Shown in pieces: positions 35,795 through 46,779 of a DNA stretch of 64,000 nt (positions are counted from its first letter, which is position 1; each line of letters opens with the position of its first letter). Under the pieces are notes generated by a model. It made no database searches. It was not told the origin of the DNA and saw only the letters and a list, made by a program, of their open reading frames with translations. The position numbers and the translations under genes are program-made. Source of the stretch: Zea mays (lineage: Eukaryota > Streptophyta > Magnoliopsida > Poales > Poaceae); assembly GCF_902167145.1 (NCBI RefSeq), contig NC_050101.1, positions 132,772,990-132,836,989 of the forward strand, read 5' to 3'.

Positions 35795-36868
35795 GGCCAT
35801 GGAATTCATGATATTGATTGGGATTCAATAATGGTGGAAGAAACCAACAACGAAGAAGGAAGAAATCATGTTACTAGTGAAAAAGGTCTATGTTATCAGC
35901 TTGGATTGGATACTCAAGATGATAGAAGGGAAGAAGATTCAAGTGCTTCCCGTTTTGGAAATAGCAATCCATGTGAAGAAGAATTGGGAGCAGGCATTCC
36001 GTGTTCTGATGCAGTGCTTGATGAGACGAGGACCATATATGATATGAACAATCCAGTAATACAGCCTGGCAGCTTGTATGCAACAATGCACCACTTCAGA
36101 CTGGCAATTAGACAATACGCCATAAATAAAGAATTTGAGCTTGGAATTGAGGCTACCAATAAAACTAGATTTAGAGGGTATTGTAAAGGGCCTGATTGCC
36201 CTTGGAGCATTCATGCCAGACCTGAGATAAAAGGGGCTCCAACAATTCAAGTAAGCTGAGAATATAGCTTTTTCACTTAATATGTACCTTTCGTGCTCAA
36301 AGAATATAGCTATTGACACTTGAACCAATTTTGCAGGTAATTGTCTTGAATGACAAACATACTTGTACTTCGAGTGGTAGACGTAAGACGACGACACCTA
36401 CAGGTGCTTGGGTTGCGGCACGTGCCCTTCCTTTGCTAATGAAGAAACCTCATATGGGTGCTAAGGAGCTGCAAACTACATTGCAGGACACTTTTGGTTG
36501 TACTATTGCGTATGACACAGTTTGGCATGGGAAAGAGAAAGCTTTGAAAGAATTATTTGGAAGTTGGGAAGAGAGCTTTCAGCTACTATGGCGTTGGAGA
36601 GAAGCAGTTATGCAAAAGTCACCGGATAGTGTCATTGAGCTAGATGTCAAAATGGATGAGAGGCGTCCTTTCTTCAGTAGATTTTTTTGTGCGCTCGGTC
36701 CATGCATTTCTGGTTTCAAGGGTGGGTGCCGACCATACCTTAGTGTTGACTCCACAGCTCTTAATGGAAGGTGGAATGGTCACCTATGTTGTGCAATAGG
36801 TGTTGATGGGCACAATTGGATGTATCCAGTAGCATATGGATTTTTGAGGCAGAAAATACTGAAAACCA
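35795..36868 (+). pseudogene. MuDR-type transposase, truncated
   Basis: Two exons are readable: about 35795-36250 and 36337-36868, with GT-AG ends and phase 0. Motifs are a MuDR N-terminal zinc-binding region (CKGPDCPW, then DKHTC in the next exon) and the beginning of the MULE catalytic domain (YLSVDSTALNGRWNGH) carrying the first catalytic Asp. A one-base T loss near 36841 shifts the frame; the correct frame resumes as FEAENTEN and then stops matching at about 36868. The second Asp and the Glu of the DDE triad are absent. A 5' exon probably lies between the TIR and 35795 but could not be fixed. The protein would bind the TIRs and cut the element out. Confidence 0.87.
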
Positions 36869-36876
36869 GATGTTTT

Positions 36877-36952
36877 CTGCGCAGGGGGTAAGCAGATTTT
36901 TATGCCTCTGGGCAACCAGATGTTTTCTGGTACAAGGTGACCCCCTGCGCAG
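36877..36952. repeat. 13-bp inverted repeat at the transposase breakpoint
   Basis: CTGCGCAGGGGGT at 36877-36889 and its exact reverse complement at 36940-36952, 50 bp apart. The word CCAGATGTTTTCTG is also repeated directly around it (about 36866 and 36917). The structure lies just past the end of transposase homology. Confidence 0.75.
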
Positions 36953-37221
36953 CTTGCTTCTTGCTGTTTTCTGGGCAAGCAGCTGTTTTCTGGGCAATAA
37001 TTGGATCTGTTTTGAGTGACACAATAGAACACAAATACATAAGACAAGTAGTTCATGTAGTCATAACAGGTACTTCATAGCATTTCATAGAAGATCAGAA
37101 GCAACACGTAGTTCATGATGTCTTACAATTTGGAACTCACGCATTACAATACCATAGCCATTGTTACACTGATCTAGTTCATCTAACTGAACTCCTTACA
37201 AAAGAACTACAAAAGCCAAGG

Positions 37222-38792
37222 TTACACTGATCTATCCCAGATCTCATTGTAATTAAGACCCCACTTAGCACAGTGCTCAGCAAGTGTCTCCGCTTCTAAT
37301 GGCTGATTCATTATTTCTCGGTCACGGAATACGTCCTCCCACACCGCACTATCTTCACTAGCATAGCCAGCTTCTAACATAGTTGTTGGATCCATCATCG
37401 AGACTTGGCAGTCAATTGCAGTTCCTTCAAGCATTTCAGCTAACTCGTCCATTGAACGAGCTACTTGAGTAAGCTTGAAACCGTCTACAACATCTTCATC
37501 TGTGTAGCACAAAGAGGCAGTATCTTGTAGTTTCTTTGCCGTATCACTCATTTGAGACATGGCATATTTGAGTGCTTGCGCTAGTTTTTGGTTCACCTGA
37601 AAAAAGGTTACATCAGAATATTGTAAGCCATATGAGCATATAGTGGAATATGAAGTAAGATCAGAATATGCCCTCAGTTTTTTAAAAAAATCATCATATG
37701 TACTAGGCAGTTCTAAAGATTCAAAAAAACATCATAGGGCAACTGAAAACAGGCCAAAAGATTACCAGCAAACAGGCCAAAAAAAATCCATACCAGTGAT
37801 ACTGCCAAAGTGATCTGAGGGTTCAGGGTCACCAAACCATACCATCAAACAGGCTGAAAACAGCCATATGAATAACTGAACTGGAGAATTTTGCAAACAT
37901 GGCACATCATCAAACAAGCTGAAACAGCCAAAGCCCTCAGTAATCAATGGTATATAGTTCAAACAGGCTGAAACAACCAAAGCCCTCATCAATGGAACAT
38001 CATCAAACAGGCTGAAACAGCCAAAGCCCTCAGTAATTTTTTAGCATAAAAAGAACAAGTGTAGTATACAGTTCACTTTTTTCAAAGAAAACATCACAGG
38101 GCTAAGGAATCTGATAATCTCAAATTACCACAAGCCTCAGGTCCAATTTTTCAATGAAACAGCCATAGCCCTCACAAATTTCGTCGCATAAAAAGAAGAA
38201 GTGTAGTATACATGTTCAGTATTTTCAAAGAATTCATCACAGGGCTAAGCAACCTCATAATCTCAAATTACCACAAGCCTCAGGTCAAATTTTCCAATGA
38301 AACAACATCTAACAGGCTGAAAACAGCCATAGCCCTCACAAATTTCATCGCATGAAAAGAAGTGTAGTATACAGTTCAGTATTTTGAAAGAAATCATCAC
38401 AGGGCTAAGCAACCTGATAATCTCAAATAATCACAAGGATTAACTCACTTCACATTTCCTCAGTTCACAATTCAATCACAGGGCTAAACAATCTCAATAA
38501 TTGCCTGGCTCAGTATAAGTTTCAGAATACAAACCTCAGAATACTTGGCCACTGTCACCTTAGCACAATCGACAGCTGCACTGGCCTGTTTGTAAGAATG
38601 CATAGCACTTTTTTCCGCCGCCATAGCGGATTCAAGAACATCAAGAGTTGAAACCACATCGTTACCTATGGAAAATGTGGCGCAATAATCACCAGCAACA
38701 ATACTCGCGGCAATAGAAGCATTCAGTGTGTCACGGGCTGCAACAACCGCCAAGGACAACTTCTGGGCACAAATCTCGGCGGCAGATTCCAT
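37222..38792 (-). CDS. MULE-borne two-exon gene of unknown function
   Basis: I do not recognise this protein. Exon 1 is 38792-38535 (86 codons) and exon 2 is 37596-37222 (124 codons plus stop), with a GT-AG intron of 938 bp in phase 0, giving 210 residues. The ATG at 38792 (MESAAEICAQ) follows a CCCTAGGGTT-type leader. The frame is open further upstream into the TIR, so an earlier start is possible. The N-terminal half is Ala-rich and looks helical (ESAMAAEKSAM, KQASAAVDCAK); the C-terminal half is acidic with DEDVVDGF, EDSAVWEDVF and a C-terminal WGLNYNEIWDRSV. No signal peptide or membrane segment is seen. It is transcribed from the right TIR, convergent with the transposase. It may be an accessory gene in the mudrB position or a captured host gene. 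Confidence 0.6.
37884..37905 (+). repeat. Internal copy of the MULE terminal sequence
   Basis: GAGAATTTTGCAAACATGGC and the following AC match the first 22 bases of the left TIR with one difference, in the same orientation as the left end. It lies in the intron of the minus-strand gene. Confidence 0.8.
37950..38440. repeat. Imperfect tandem repeat of about 143-160 bp in the MULE gene intron
   Basis: The landmark CATCACAGGGCTAA occurs near 38092, 38235 and 38395, and CACAAGCCTCAGGT at 38129 and 38272. Shorter words such as CAAACAGGCTGAAA recur between 37840 and 38300. Function is not evident. Confidence 0.7.
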
Positions 38793-38857
38793 ACTGGCTG
38801 CCAAATCTGCGAACCCTAGGGTTACAGAAGAAGGAGAGCTCACCAGCGTCGGAGGTC

Positions 38858-39234
38858 GGCAATGGACCACGGGCGCAGGAACCGTCGAGGCAGGGAAGGG
38901 CGAGATCCGGATAAGGACAGGGCACGAATGCACCCAGTGCGCGCCGGGACGAACAGACCAGCTCGAGGAAGACGATGGCCAGGCTCTCGCGAGCAAGAGG
39001 AGGAGGAGAGGAGAGGAGAATGGAATACGGGACACTCACGGGCCGGCAAGTGCCTAACGGAGCGGAACGGAGCGAGGGCAGCACGGGAACGAGAGACTTC
39101 CTAATGACCATTAACCGACCGCAATGCCAAATTTGCAAAACTCGGGAGATTTGAATGCCACGCTTACAATTGCCACGACGGCGGTGCCAAATATTTGAAG
39201 CCCCCCATGGCGGTGTCATGTTTGCAAAATTCTC
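38858..39234 (-). repeat. MULE right terminal inverted repeat
   Basis: Reverse complement of the left TIR, beginning GAGAATTTTGCAAACATGAC at 39234. It differs from the left copy at a few sites (for example CCATGGGG near 39205) and carries an extra CCGCTCCGTT segment. It probably holds the promoter and 5' leader of the minus-strand gene. Confidence 0.9.
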
Positions 39235-39243
39235 GGCGCTGAG
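39235..39243. repeat. 9-bp target-site duplication GGCGCTGAG, right copy (MULE)
   Basis: Identical to 34945-34953. Confidence 0.93.
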
Positions 39244-39694
39244 GATGGAGGAGCAGAGGATGAAGACGTAGGGAGGGAGCGCTGGGGATAAGAAGAAGCA
39301 GCACGCAGATAAAAAGAATCAAGGGCGGCGGGATTTTTTTCTTGAGTCAAACGGCGGCTGATTTTCTTTCTCCACGAACTTGAGCGGCACAGGGATAAGT
39401 CCCACGAAGAAGAAAAGATCAGGGGAAAGGCGGCGTAGGGATAGGAAGAAGATAGATTTTTTAGATTTTCTCTTTTTTTATTCTTTGATGCAAAAAATTG
39501 CATATATTTATGTTCTAAGATGCAGATCAAAATGAGATGCACTCGGATCGAATCACACATCGATTTTGATATTTTAATCTGCATTTGATTCAGTTAGATT
39601 TAGACGAATTCCGTTCGCTACTCGAACACTTGACTAGAGAACAATTCAAGTAAAAATCCGTAGACGCGATGTCACGGATGACAAAAAGGGGATT

Positions 39695-39699
39695 AAATT
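39695..39699. repeat. Target-site duplication AAATT, left copy (Huck-like element)
   Basis: AAATT before TGTCGGGG at 39700, repeated at 53391-53395. Confidence 0.92.
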
Positions 39700-40200
39700 T
39701 GTCGGGGACCATAATTAGGGGTACCCTCAAGACGCCTAATTCTCAGCTGGTAACCCCCATCAGCATAAAGCTGCAGAGGCCTGATGGGTGCGATTAAGTC
39801 AGGGATCAGTCCATACGAGCGACTCGATCACGCCTCGCCCGAGCCTAGCCTCGGGCAAGGGCAGCCGACCCCGAGGGATTTCCGTCTCGCCCGAGGCCCC
39901 CCTTTAACGGCGGACACATCTCCGGCTCGCCCGAGGCCTTGCCTTCGCTAAGAAGCAACCCTGACTAAATCGCCGCGCCGACCGACCGAGTCGCAGGAGC
40001 ATTTAACGCAAAGGTAGCCTGACACCTTTATCCTGACGCGCGCCCCCCGGCAGAGCCGAAGTGACCGCCGTCACTTCGCCGCTCCACTGACCGGTCTGAC
40101 AGAAGGACAGCGCCGCCTGCGCCACTCCGACTGCAGTGCCACTTGATAGAGTGAGACTGACAGGCAGTCAGGCCTTGCCAAAGGCGCCATAGGAAACTCC

Positions 40201-40500
40201 GCTCCGCCCGACCCAAGGCTCGGACTCGGGCTAAGCCCCGGAAGACGGCGAACTCCGCTCCGCCGGACCCAGGGCTCGGACTCGGGCTAAGCCCCGGAAG
40301 ACGGCGAACTCCGCTCCGCCCGACCCAGGGCTCGGACTCGGGCTAAGCCCCGGAAGACGGCGAACTCCGCTCCGCCCGACCCAGGGCTCCGACTCGGGCT
40401 AAGCCCCGGAAGACGGCGAACTCCGCTCCGCCCGACCCAGGGCTCGGACTCGGGCTCAGCCCCAGAAGACGACGAACTCCGCTTCGCCCGACCCCAGGGC
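40201..40500 (+). repeat. 56-bp minisatellite inside the Huck-like 5' LTR
   Basis: About five units of a 56-bp motif containing GGCTCGGACTCGGGCTAAGC and CTCCGCTCCGCCCGACCC. The same array in the 3' LTR (about 52214-52570) has one more unit, which accounts for the 56-bp LTR length difference. Confidence 0.88.
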
Positions 40501-41008
40501 TCGGACTCCGCCCTGGCCTCTGCGGAACGACCTCCGCCTCGCCCGACCCAGGAGCTCGGGCTCGGCCTCGGCCATGGAAGACATACTCGACCTCGGCTTC
40601 GGAGGAGCCTCCACGTCGCCCGACCTAGGGCACAGGCCAGCCACGTCAACAGGAAGCGCCATCATCACCCTACCCCAAACCGACTCGGGCCGCAGAGAAC
40701 AAGACCGGTGTCCCATCTGGCTAGCTCCGCCAGATAGGCAATGATGGCGCCCCGCTAGCCCTGTGACGACGGCGGCTCTCAGCTCCCTTACGGAAGCAGG
40801 GGGACGTCAGCAAGGACTCAACCGCTCCGACAGTTGTCCCTCCGCCAGGCTCCGTTGCTCCTCCGACAGCCACGACATCACACCAGCAGGGTGCCAAGAT
40901 CTCTCCGGCTGCCACATTGGCATGTACTTAGGGCGCTAGCTCTCCCCCCGCTAGACACGTAGCACTCTGCTACACCCCCATTGTACACCTGGATCCTCTC
41001 CTTACGCC

Positions 41009-41016
41009 TATAAAAG
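41009..41016 (+). promoter_or_regulatory. TATA box of the Huck-like LTR
   Basis: TATAAAAG in CCTATAAAAGGAAGG, about 300 bp before the LTR end; transcription would start about 30 bp downstream. The copy in the 3' LTR is at 53083-53090. Confidence 0.65.
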
Positions 41017-41318
41017 GAAGGACCAGGGCCTTCTTAGAGAAGGTTGGCCGCGCGGGGACGAGGACGGGACATGCGCTCTCTTGGGGCCGCTCGCTTCCCT
41101 CACCCGCGTGGACGCTTGTAACCCCCTACTGCAAGCGCACCCGACCTGGGCGCGGGACGAACACGAAGGCCGCGGGATTTCCACCTCTCTCACGCCCGTC
41201 TCCGGCCACCTCGCTTCCCCCCTTCGCGCTCGCCCACGTGCTCGACCCATCTGGGCTGGGGCACGCGGCACACTCACTCGTCGGCTTAGGGACCCCCCGG
41301 TCTCGAGACGCCGACAGT

Positions 41319-41336
41319 TGGCGCGCCAGGTAGGGG
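41319..41336 (+). other. Primer-binding site of the Huck-like element
   Basis: TGGCGCGCCAGGTAGGGG, two bases after the LTR. It is the same word as in the RIRE2-like element (20659-20677). Confidence 0.8.
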
Positions 41337-41506
41337 CCTGCTGCGTGCTGACGAACAGCTTCCCGTCAAGCTCCAGATGGGCAGTCTCCAGCAACCTCTC
41401 CGGCCCGGGATGGTGCTCCGTTTCGGGAGTCTTGAGTTCATGTCCTTCGACGGCAGCTACGACATGATACTCCTTCCACCGCCGCGCGACAACGATAATG
41501 GCGGCT

Positions 41507-43870
41507 GAAAACCCGCCCGCCGGCGGCGGAATCGACGACATCTTCCGCGCGTGGTGGAAGAACAACATTCGAGCTCGCCCCGTCCTCTCCCCCGCCAGCG
41601 GAGGAGGAGGCGAGGCAACCAAGGCCAAGCGGGAGGCCGCGCTTCGTTGGCTGTCGAGCAAATCGGCGTCCCCAGCACCCCAACGGGGGGCGCGTCAGGC
41701 GTCGACCTCGCATTTGAGACGAAGGCGAGCGCCGTCCCCCCGCGACACACCAATCCCGAGCAAGTGGACGACGCCAGCGCGCTCGCGGAGAGCTTGCAGG
41801 ACGTCGCCCTCGTACCTGAGACGACAGTGCAATCAGTCCCCGATGTGACTATGTCGCACCTCGTCGACCAAAAGGTACCGACTGATTCCCATCCTACGTC
41901 ATTTCGACTCGGCCTCAACCCGCCTAGCGACCTTGCTTTGGCGGGCACTCTCGTTGAGGCGAGTGCAACCCCTCTGGGGTTTCGTATGCGGTCGCCTTGG
42001 GACCGGCTGACGGACGTCTCGACCTACGGGCCCTCTGGGTCCGAGGAAGATGACGATCCCCGCATCTGTTGGGATTTCTCTGGATTTGGCAACCTCAGTG
42101 CCATGCGGGACTTTATGACCGCATGTGACTACTGCCTGTCCGACTGTTCCGACGGTAGCCGCAGCCTTGACGACGAGGACTGCGGCCCAAGCCGCGAATG
42201 TTTCCACGTCGAGCTAGGGGATCCCTCCGAAGGCAACCATCTCGGCATGCCGGAGGATGGTGATCTCCCTAGGCCGGTGCCTCGCGCTGACATCCCGCGG
42301 GAGCTAGCTGTGGTCCCCGTTCCGGCGGGGGGTCACGACCCACAGCTCGAGCAAGTCCGCGGGGCGCAGGCCAGGCTCGACGAGGGAGCAGGAGCGCTTG
42401 AGTCGATCCGCCGGGACGCCGAGCAGGTATGGGCGGGCCAACCCCCGGCCGGAGAAATACGTCACTTGCCCCAGGGTTTCCAGCACCGCGTCGCCAACGA
42501 CGTCAGGGTCAGGCCGCCGCCCGCATCCAGCGGGGTCGGTCAGAACCTGGCAGCCGCAGCGATGCTCCTCCGCGCGATGCCGGAGCCATCAACCACCGAG
42601 GGTCGGCGAATCCAGGGAGAGCTCAAGAATCTCCTGGAAGGCGCTGCGGTCCGACGGGCCGAGAGCTCTGCCTCCCGAAGGCAGGGATACCCCTCGGAAC
42701 CTCATGCCGCGACTTCCCGATTCATGCGGGAAGCCTCGGTCTACACTAGGCGTACGCGCAACACCGCGCCTGCGGCCCCGGGCCACCTCGGCAACGAGCA
42801 CCATCGTCGCGACCGTCGGGCCCACCTCGACGAAAGGGTGCGCCGAGGCTACCACCCCAGGCGTGGGGGACGCTACGACAGCGGGGAGGATCGGAGTCCC
42901 TCGCCCGAACCACCCGGTCCGCAGGCCTTCAGTCGGGCCATCCGATGGGCGCCGTTCCCAACCCGGTTCTGACCCCCGACTACTATCACAAAGTACTCGG
43001 GGGAAACGAGACCAGAACTGTGGCTCGCAGACTACCGCCTGGCCTGCCAACTGGGTGGAACGGACGACGACAACCTCATCATCCGCAACCTCCCCCTGTT
43101 CCTCTCTGACACTGCTCGCGCCTGGTTGGAGCACCTGCCTCCGGGGCAGATCTCCAACTGGGATGTCTTGGTCCAAGCCTTCGCCGGCAATTTCCAGGGC
43201 ACGTACGTGCGCCCCGGGAATTCCTGGGACCTCCGAAGCTGCCGGCAACAGCCGGGAGAGTCTCTTCGGGACTACATCCGGCGATTCTCGAAGCAGCGCA
43301 CCGAGCTGCCCAACATCACCGACTCGGATGTCATCGGCGCGTTCCTTGCCGGCACCACCTGCCGCGACCTGGTGAGTAAGTTGGGTCGCAAGACCCCCAC
43401 CAGGGCGAGCGAGCTGATGGACATCGCCACCAAGTTCGCCTCTGGCCAGGAGGCGGTCGAGGCTATCTTCCGAAAGGACAAGCAGCCCCAGGGCCGCCCA
43501 TCGGAAGAGGCTCCCGAGGCGTCTACTCCGCGCGGCGCCAAGAAGAAATGCAAGAAGAAGTCGCAAGCGAAACGCGACGCCGCCGACGCGGACCTTGTCG
43601 CCGCTGCCGAGTACAAGAACCCTCGGAAGCCCCCCGGAGGTGCTAACCTCTTCGACAAGATGCTCAAGGAGCCGTGCCCCTATCATCAGGGGCCCGTCAA
43701 GCACACCCTCGAGGAGTGCGTCATGCTTCGGCGCCACTTCCACAGGGCCGGGCCACCCGTAGAGGGTGGCAGGGCCCGCGACGACGACAAAAAGGAAGAT
43801 CACCAAGCAGGAGAGTTCCCCGAGGTTCACGACTGCTTCATGATCTACGGTGGGCATGCAGCGAATGCCT
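41507..43870 (+). other. Huck-like gag region
   Basis: After a variable acidic and Arg-rich N-terminal part comes the capsid-like domain (ELWLADYRLACQLGGTDD, ARAWLEHLPPGQISNW, RDYIRRFSKQRTELPNI). It is followed by a Lys-rich stretch near 43530 and a Cys/His motif CPYHQGPVKHTLEEC at about 43675-43719. The TGA at 42970 separates the N-terminal part from the capsid domain. A 433-codon open frame on the opposite strand (42589-43890) is a shadow of this GC-rich coding sequence. Confidence 0.8.
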
Positions 43871-44616
43871 CGGCTCGGCATCACAAGCAAGAGCGCCGGG
43901 AGGTCTGCTCGGTGAAGGTGGCGGCGCCAGTCTACCTAGACTGGTCCGACAAGCCCATCACCTTCGACCAAGCTGACCACCCCGACCACGTGCCGAGCCC
44001 GGGGAAATACCCGCTCGTCGTCGACCCCATCGTCGGCGACGTCAGGCTCACCAAGGTCCTGATGGACGAGGGCAGCTGCCTCAACATCATCTACGCCGAG
44101 ACCCTCAGGCTCCTGCGCGTCGATCTGTCCTCCGTCCGAGCAGGCGCTGCGCCCTTCCACGGGATCATTCCTGGGAAGCGCGTCCAGCCCCTCGGACGAC
44201 TCGACCTTCCCGTCTGCTTCGGAACGCCCTCCAACTTCCGAAGGGAGACTTTGACGTTCGAGGTGGTCGGGTTCCAAGGAACCTACCACGCGGTACTGGG
44301 GAGGCCATGCTACGCGAAGTTCATGGCCGTCCCCAACTACACCTACCTGAAGCTCAAGATGCCGGGCCCCAACGGGGTCATCACCGTCGGTCCCACGTAC
44401 AAACACGCGTTCGAATGCGACGTGGAGTACGCCGAGGCCCTCGCCGAGTCCGAGGCCCTCATCGCCGACCTGGAGAACCTCTCCAAAGAGGTGCCAGACG
44501 TGAAGCGTCATGCCGGCAACTTCGAGCCAGCGGAGACGGTTAAGGCCGTCCCTCTCGACCCCAGTGGCGACACCTCCAAGCAGATCCGGATCGGTTCCGG
44601 GCTCGACCCCAAATAG
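43871..44616 (+). other. Huck-like protease region
   Basis: A retropepsin-like fold signature, VLMDEGSCLNIIYAETL, with Asp at 44065-44067. Relatives have DGG/S at this site; here the second position is Glu (GAG, 44068-44070), which should harm catalysis. The segment ends at the TAG at 44614. Confidence 0.7.
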
Positions 44617-45888
44617 GAAGCAGTGCTCATCGACTTTCTCCGCGCAAACGCCGACGTCTTTGCGTGGAGTCCCTCGGACATGCCCGGCATACCGAGGGAT
44701 GTCGCCGAGCACTCTCTGGATATTCGGGCCGGAGCCCGACCCGTCAGGCAGCCTCTGCGCTGATTCGACGAGGAGAAGCGCAGAGTGATGGGCGAGGAGA
44801 TCCACAAGCTAATGGCAGCATGGTTCATCAAAGAGGTATTCCATCCCGGATGGCTTGCCAACCCTGTGCTTGTGAGGAAGAAAGGGGGGAAATGGCGGAT
44901 GTGTGTAGACTACACTGGTCTCAACAAAGCATGTCCGAAGGTTCCCTACCCTCTACCTCGCATCGATCAAATCGTGGATTCCACTGCTGGGTGCGAAACC
45001 CTGTCCTTCCTCGATGCCTACTCAGGGTATCACCAAATCCGGATGAAAGAGTCCGACCAGCTCGCGACTTCTTTCATCACGCCCTTCGGCATGTACTGCT
45101 ATGTCACCATGCCGTTCGGTTTGAGGAATGCGGGCGCGATGTACCAGCGGTGCATGAACCATGTGTTCGGCGAACACATCGGTCGCACAGTCGAGGCCTA
45201 CGTCGATGACATCGTAGTCAAGACAAGGAAGGCTTCCGACCTCCTCTCCGACCTTGAAGTGACATTCCGATGTCTCAAAGCGAAAGGCGTCAAGCTCAAT
45301 CCCGAGAAGTGTGTCTTCGGGGTGCCCCGGGGCATGCTCTTGGGGTTCATCGTCTCCGAGCGAGGCATCGAAGCCAACCCGGAGAAGATCGCAGCTATCA
45401 CCAACATGGGGCCCATCAAGGACTTAAAAGGCGTATAGAGGGTCATGGGATGTTTCGCGGCCCTGAGCCGCTTCATCTCATGCCTCGGCGAAAGAGGTCT
45501 GCCTCTGTACCGCCTCTTAAGGAAGGCCGAGTGTTTCGCTTGGACCCCTGAGGCCGAGGAAGCTCTCGGGAACCTAAAGGCGCTCCTTACAAAGGCGCCT
45601 ATCTTGGTGCCCCCAGCTGATGGAGAAGCCCTCTTGGTCTACGTCGCCGCGACCACTCAGGTGGTTAGCGCCGTGATTGTGGTCGAGAGGCAAGAAGAGG
45701 GGCATGCATTGCCCGTTCAGAGGCCAGTTTACTTCGTCAGCGAGGTACTGTCCGAAACCAAGATCCGCTACCCACAAGTTCAGAAGCTGCTGTATGCAGT
45801 GATCCTGACGAGGCGAAAGTTGCGACATTACTTCGAGTCTCATCCGGTAACTGTGGTGTCATCCTTCCCCTTGGGGGAGATCATCTAG
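44617..45888 (+). other. Huck-like reverse transcriptase and connection
   Basis: RT motifs in order: ADVFAWSPSDMPGI, NPVLVRKKGGKWRMCVDYT, SFLDAYSGYHQI, PFGLRNAGAMYQR and the active site YVDD at 45199-45210, then GFIVSERGIEANP. Stops lie at 44761 (before the finger region), 45436 and 45886. Confidence 0.88.
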
Positions 45889-46779
45889 TGCCGAGAGGCC
45901 TCGGGCAGGATCGCAAAGTGGGCGGTGGAAATCATGGGCGAGACAATCTCGTTCACCCCTCGGAAGGCCATCAAGTCCCAGGTATTGGCGGACTTCGTAG
46001 CCGAATGGGTCGACACCCAGCTGCCAACGGCTCCGATCCAACCGGAGCTCTGGACCATGTTTTTCGACGGGTCGCTGATGAAGACGGGAGCTGGCGCGGG
46101 CCTGCTCTTCATCTCGCCCCTCGGGAAACACCTACGCTACGTGCTACGCCTCCATTTCCCGGCGTCCAACAATGTGGCTGAGTACGAGGCTCTGGTCAAC
46201 GGGTTGCGGATCGCCATCGAGCTAGGGGTCAGACGCCTCGACGCCCGCGGTGACTTGCAGCTCGTCATCGACCAAGTCATGAAGAACTCCCACTGCCGCG
46301 ACCCGAAGATGGAGGCCTACTGCGATGAGGTTCGGCGCTTGGAAGACAAGTTCTACGGGCTCGAGCTTAACCACATCGCTCGGCGCTACAACGAGACTGC
46401 GGACGAGCTGGCAAAAATAGCCTCGGGGCGAACGACGGTTCCCCCGGACGTCTTCTCCCAGGATCTGCATCAACCCTCCGTCAAGATCAACGACACGCCC
46501 GAGCCCGAGGCACCCTCGGTCCAGCCCGAGGTACCCTCGGCCCCCGAGGACGAGGCACTGCACGTCGAGGAGGAGCAGAGCGGGACCACGCCTGATCGAA
46601 ATTGGCAGACCCCGTACCTGCAATATCTCCGCCAAGGAGAGCTACCCCTCGACCAAGCCGAGGCTCGGCGGGTAGCGCGACGCGCCAAGTCGTTCGTCTT
46701 GCTGGGCGATGAGGAGGAGCTCTACCACCGCAGCCCCTCGGGCATCCTCCAGCGATGCATCTCCATCTCCGAAGGTTAG
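45889..46779 (+). other. Huck-like RNase H region
   Basis: RNase H motifs FFDGSLMKTGAGAG (first Asp at 46066-46068), SNNVAEYEALVNGL and ARRYNETADELAK, followed by a Glu/Pro-rich linker into integrase. It ends at the TAG at 46777. Confidence 0.85.

Larger units (their letters stand above)
34954..39234. mobile_element. Mutator-like element (MULE) with two convergent genes
   Basis: A 4281-bp DNA transposon with near-identical long terminal inverted repeats and an exact 9-bp target duplication. From the left TIR a MuDR-type transposase gene is read rightward but breaks off at about 36868. From the right TIR a two-exon gene of unknown function is read leftward (38792-37222). The two genes converge, the layout known from maize MuDR (mudrA/mudrB). 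It lies in the solo LTR. The truncated transposase makes this copy non-autonomous unless supplied in trans. Confidence 0.93.
39700..41316 (+). repeat. Huck-like 5' LTR
   Basis: Begins TGTCGGGGACC and ends CGAGACGCCGACA next to the PBS. It is near-identical to 51718-53390, with a GC-rich U3. Confidence 0.95.

Noticed and set aside
42589..43890. 433-codon minus-strand ORF as an antisense gene
   Set aside because: It lies exactly opposite conserved gag sequence of high GC content. No independent motif or promoter was seen.
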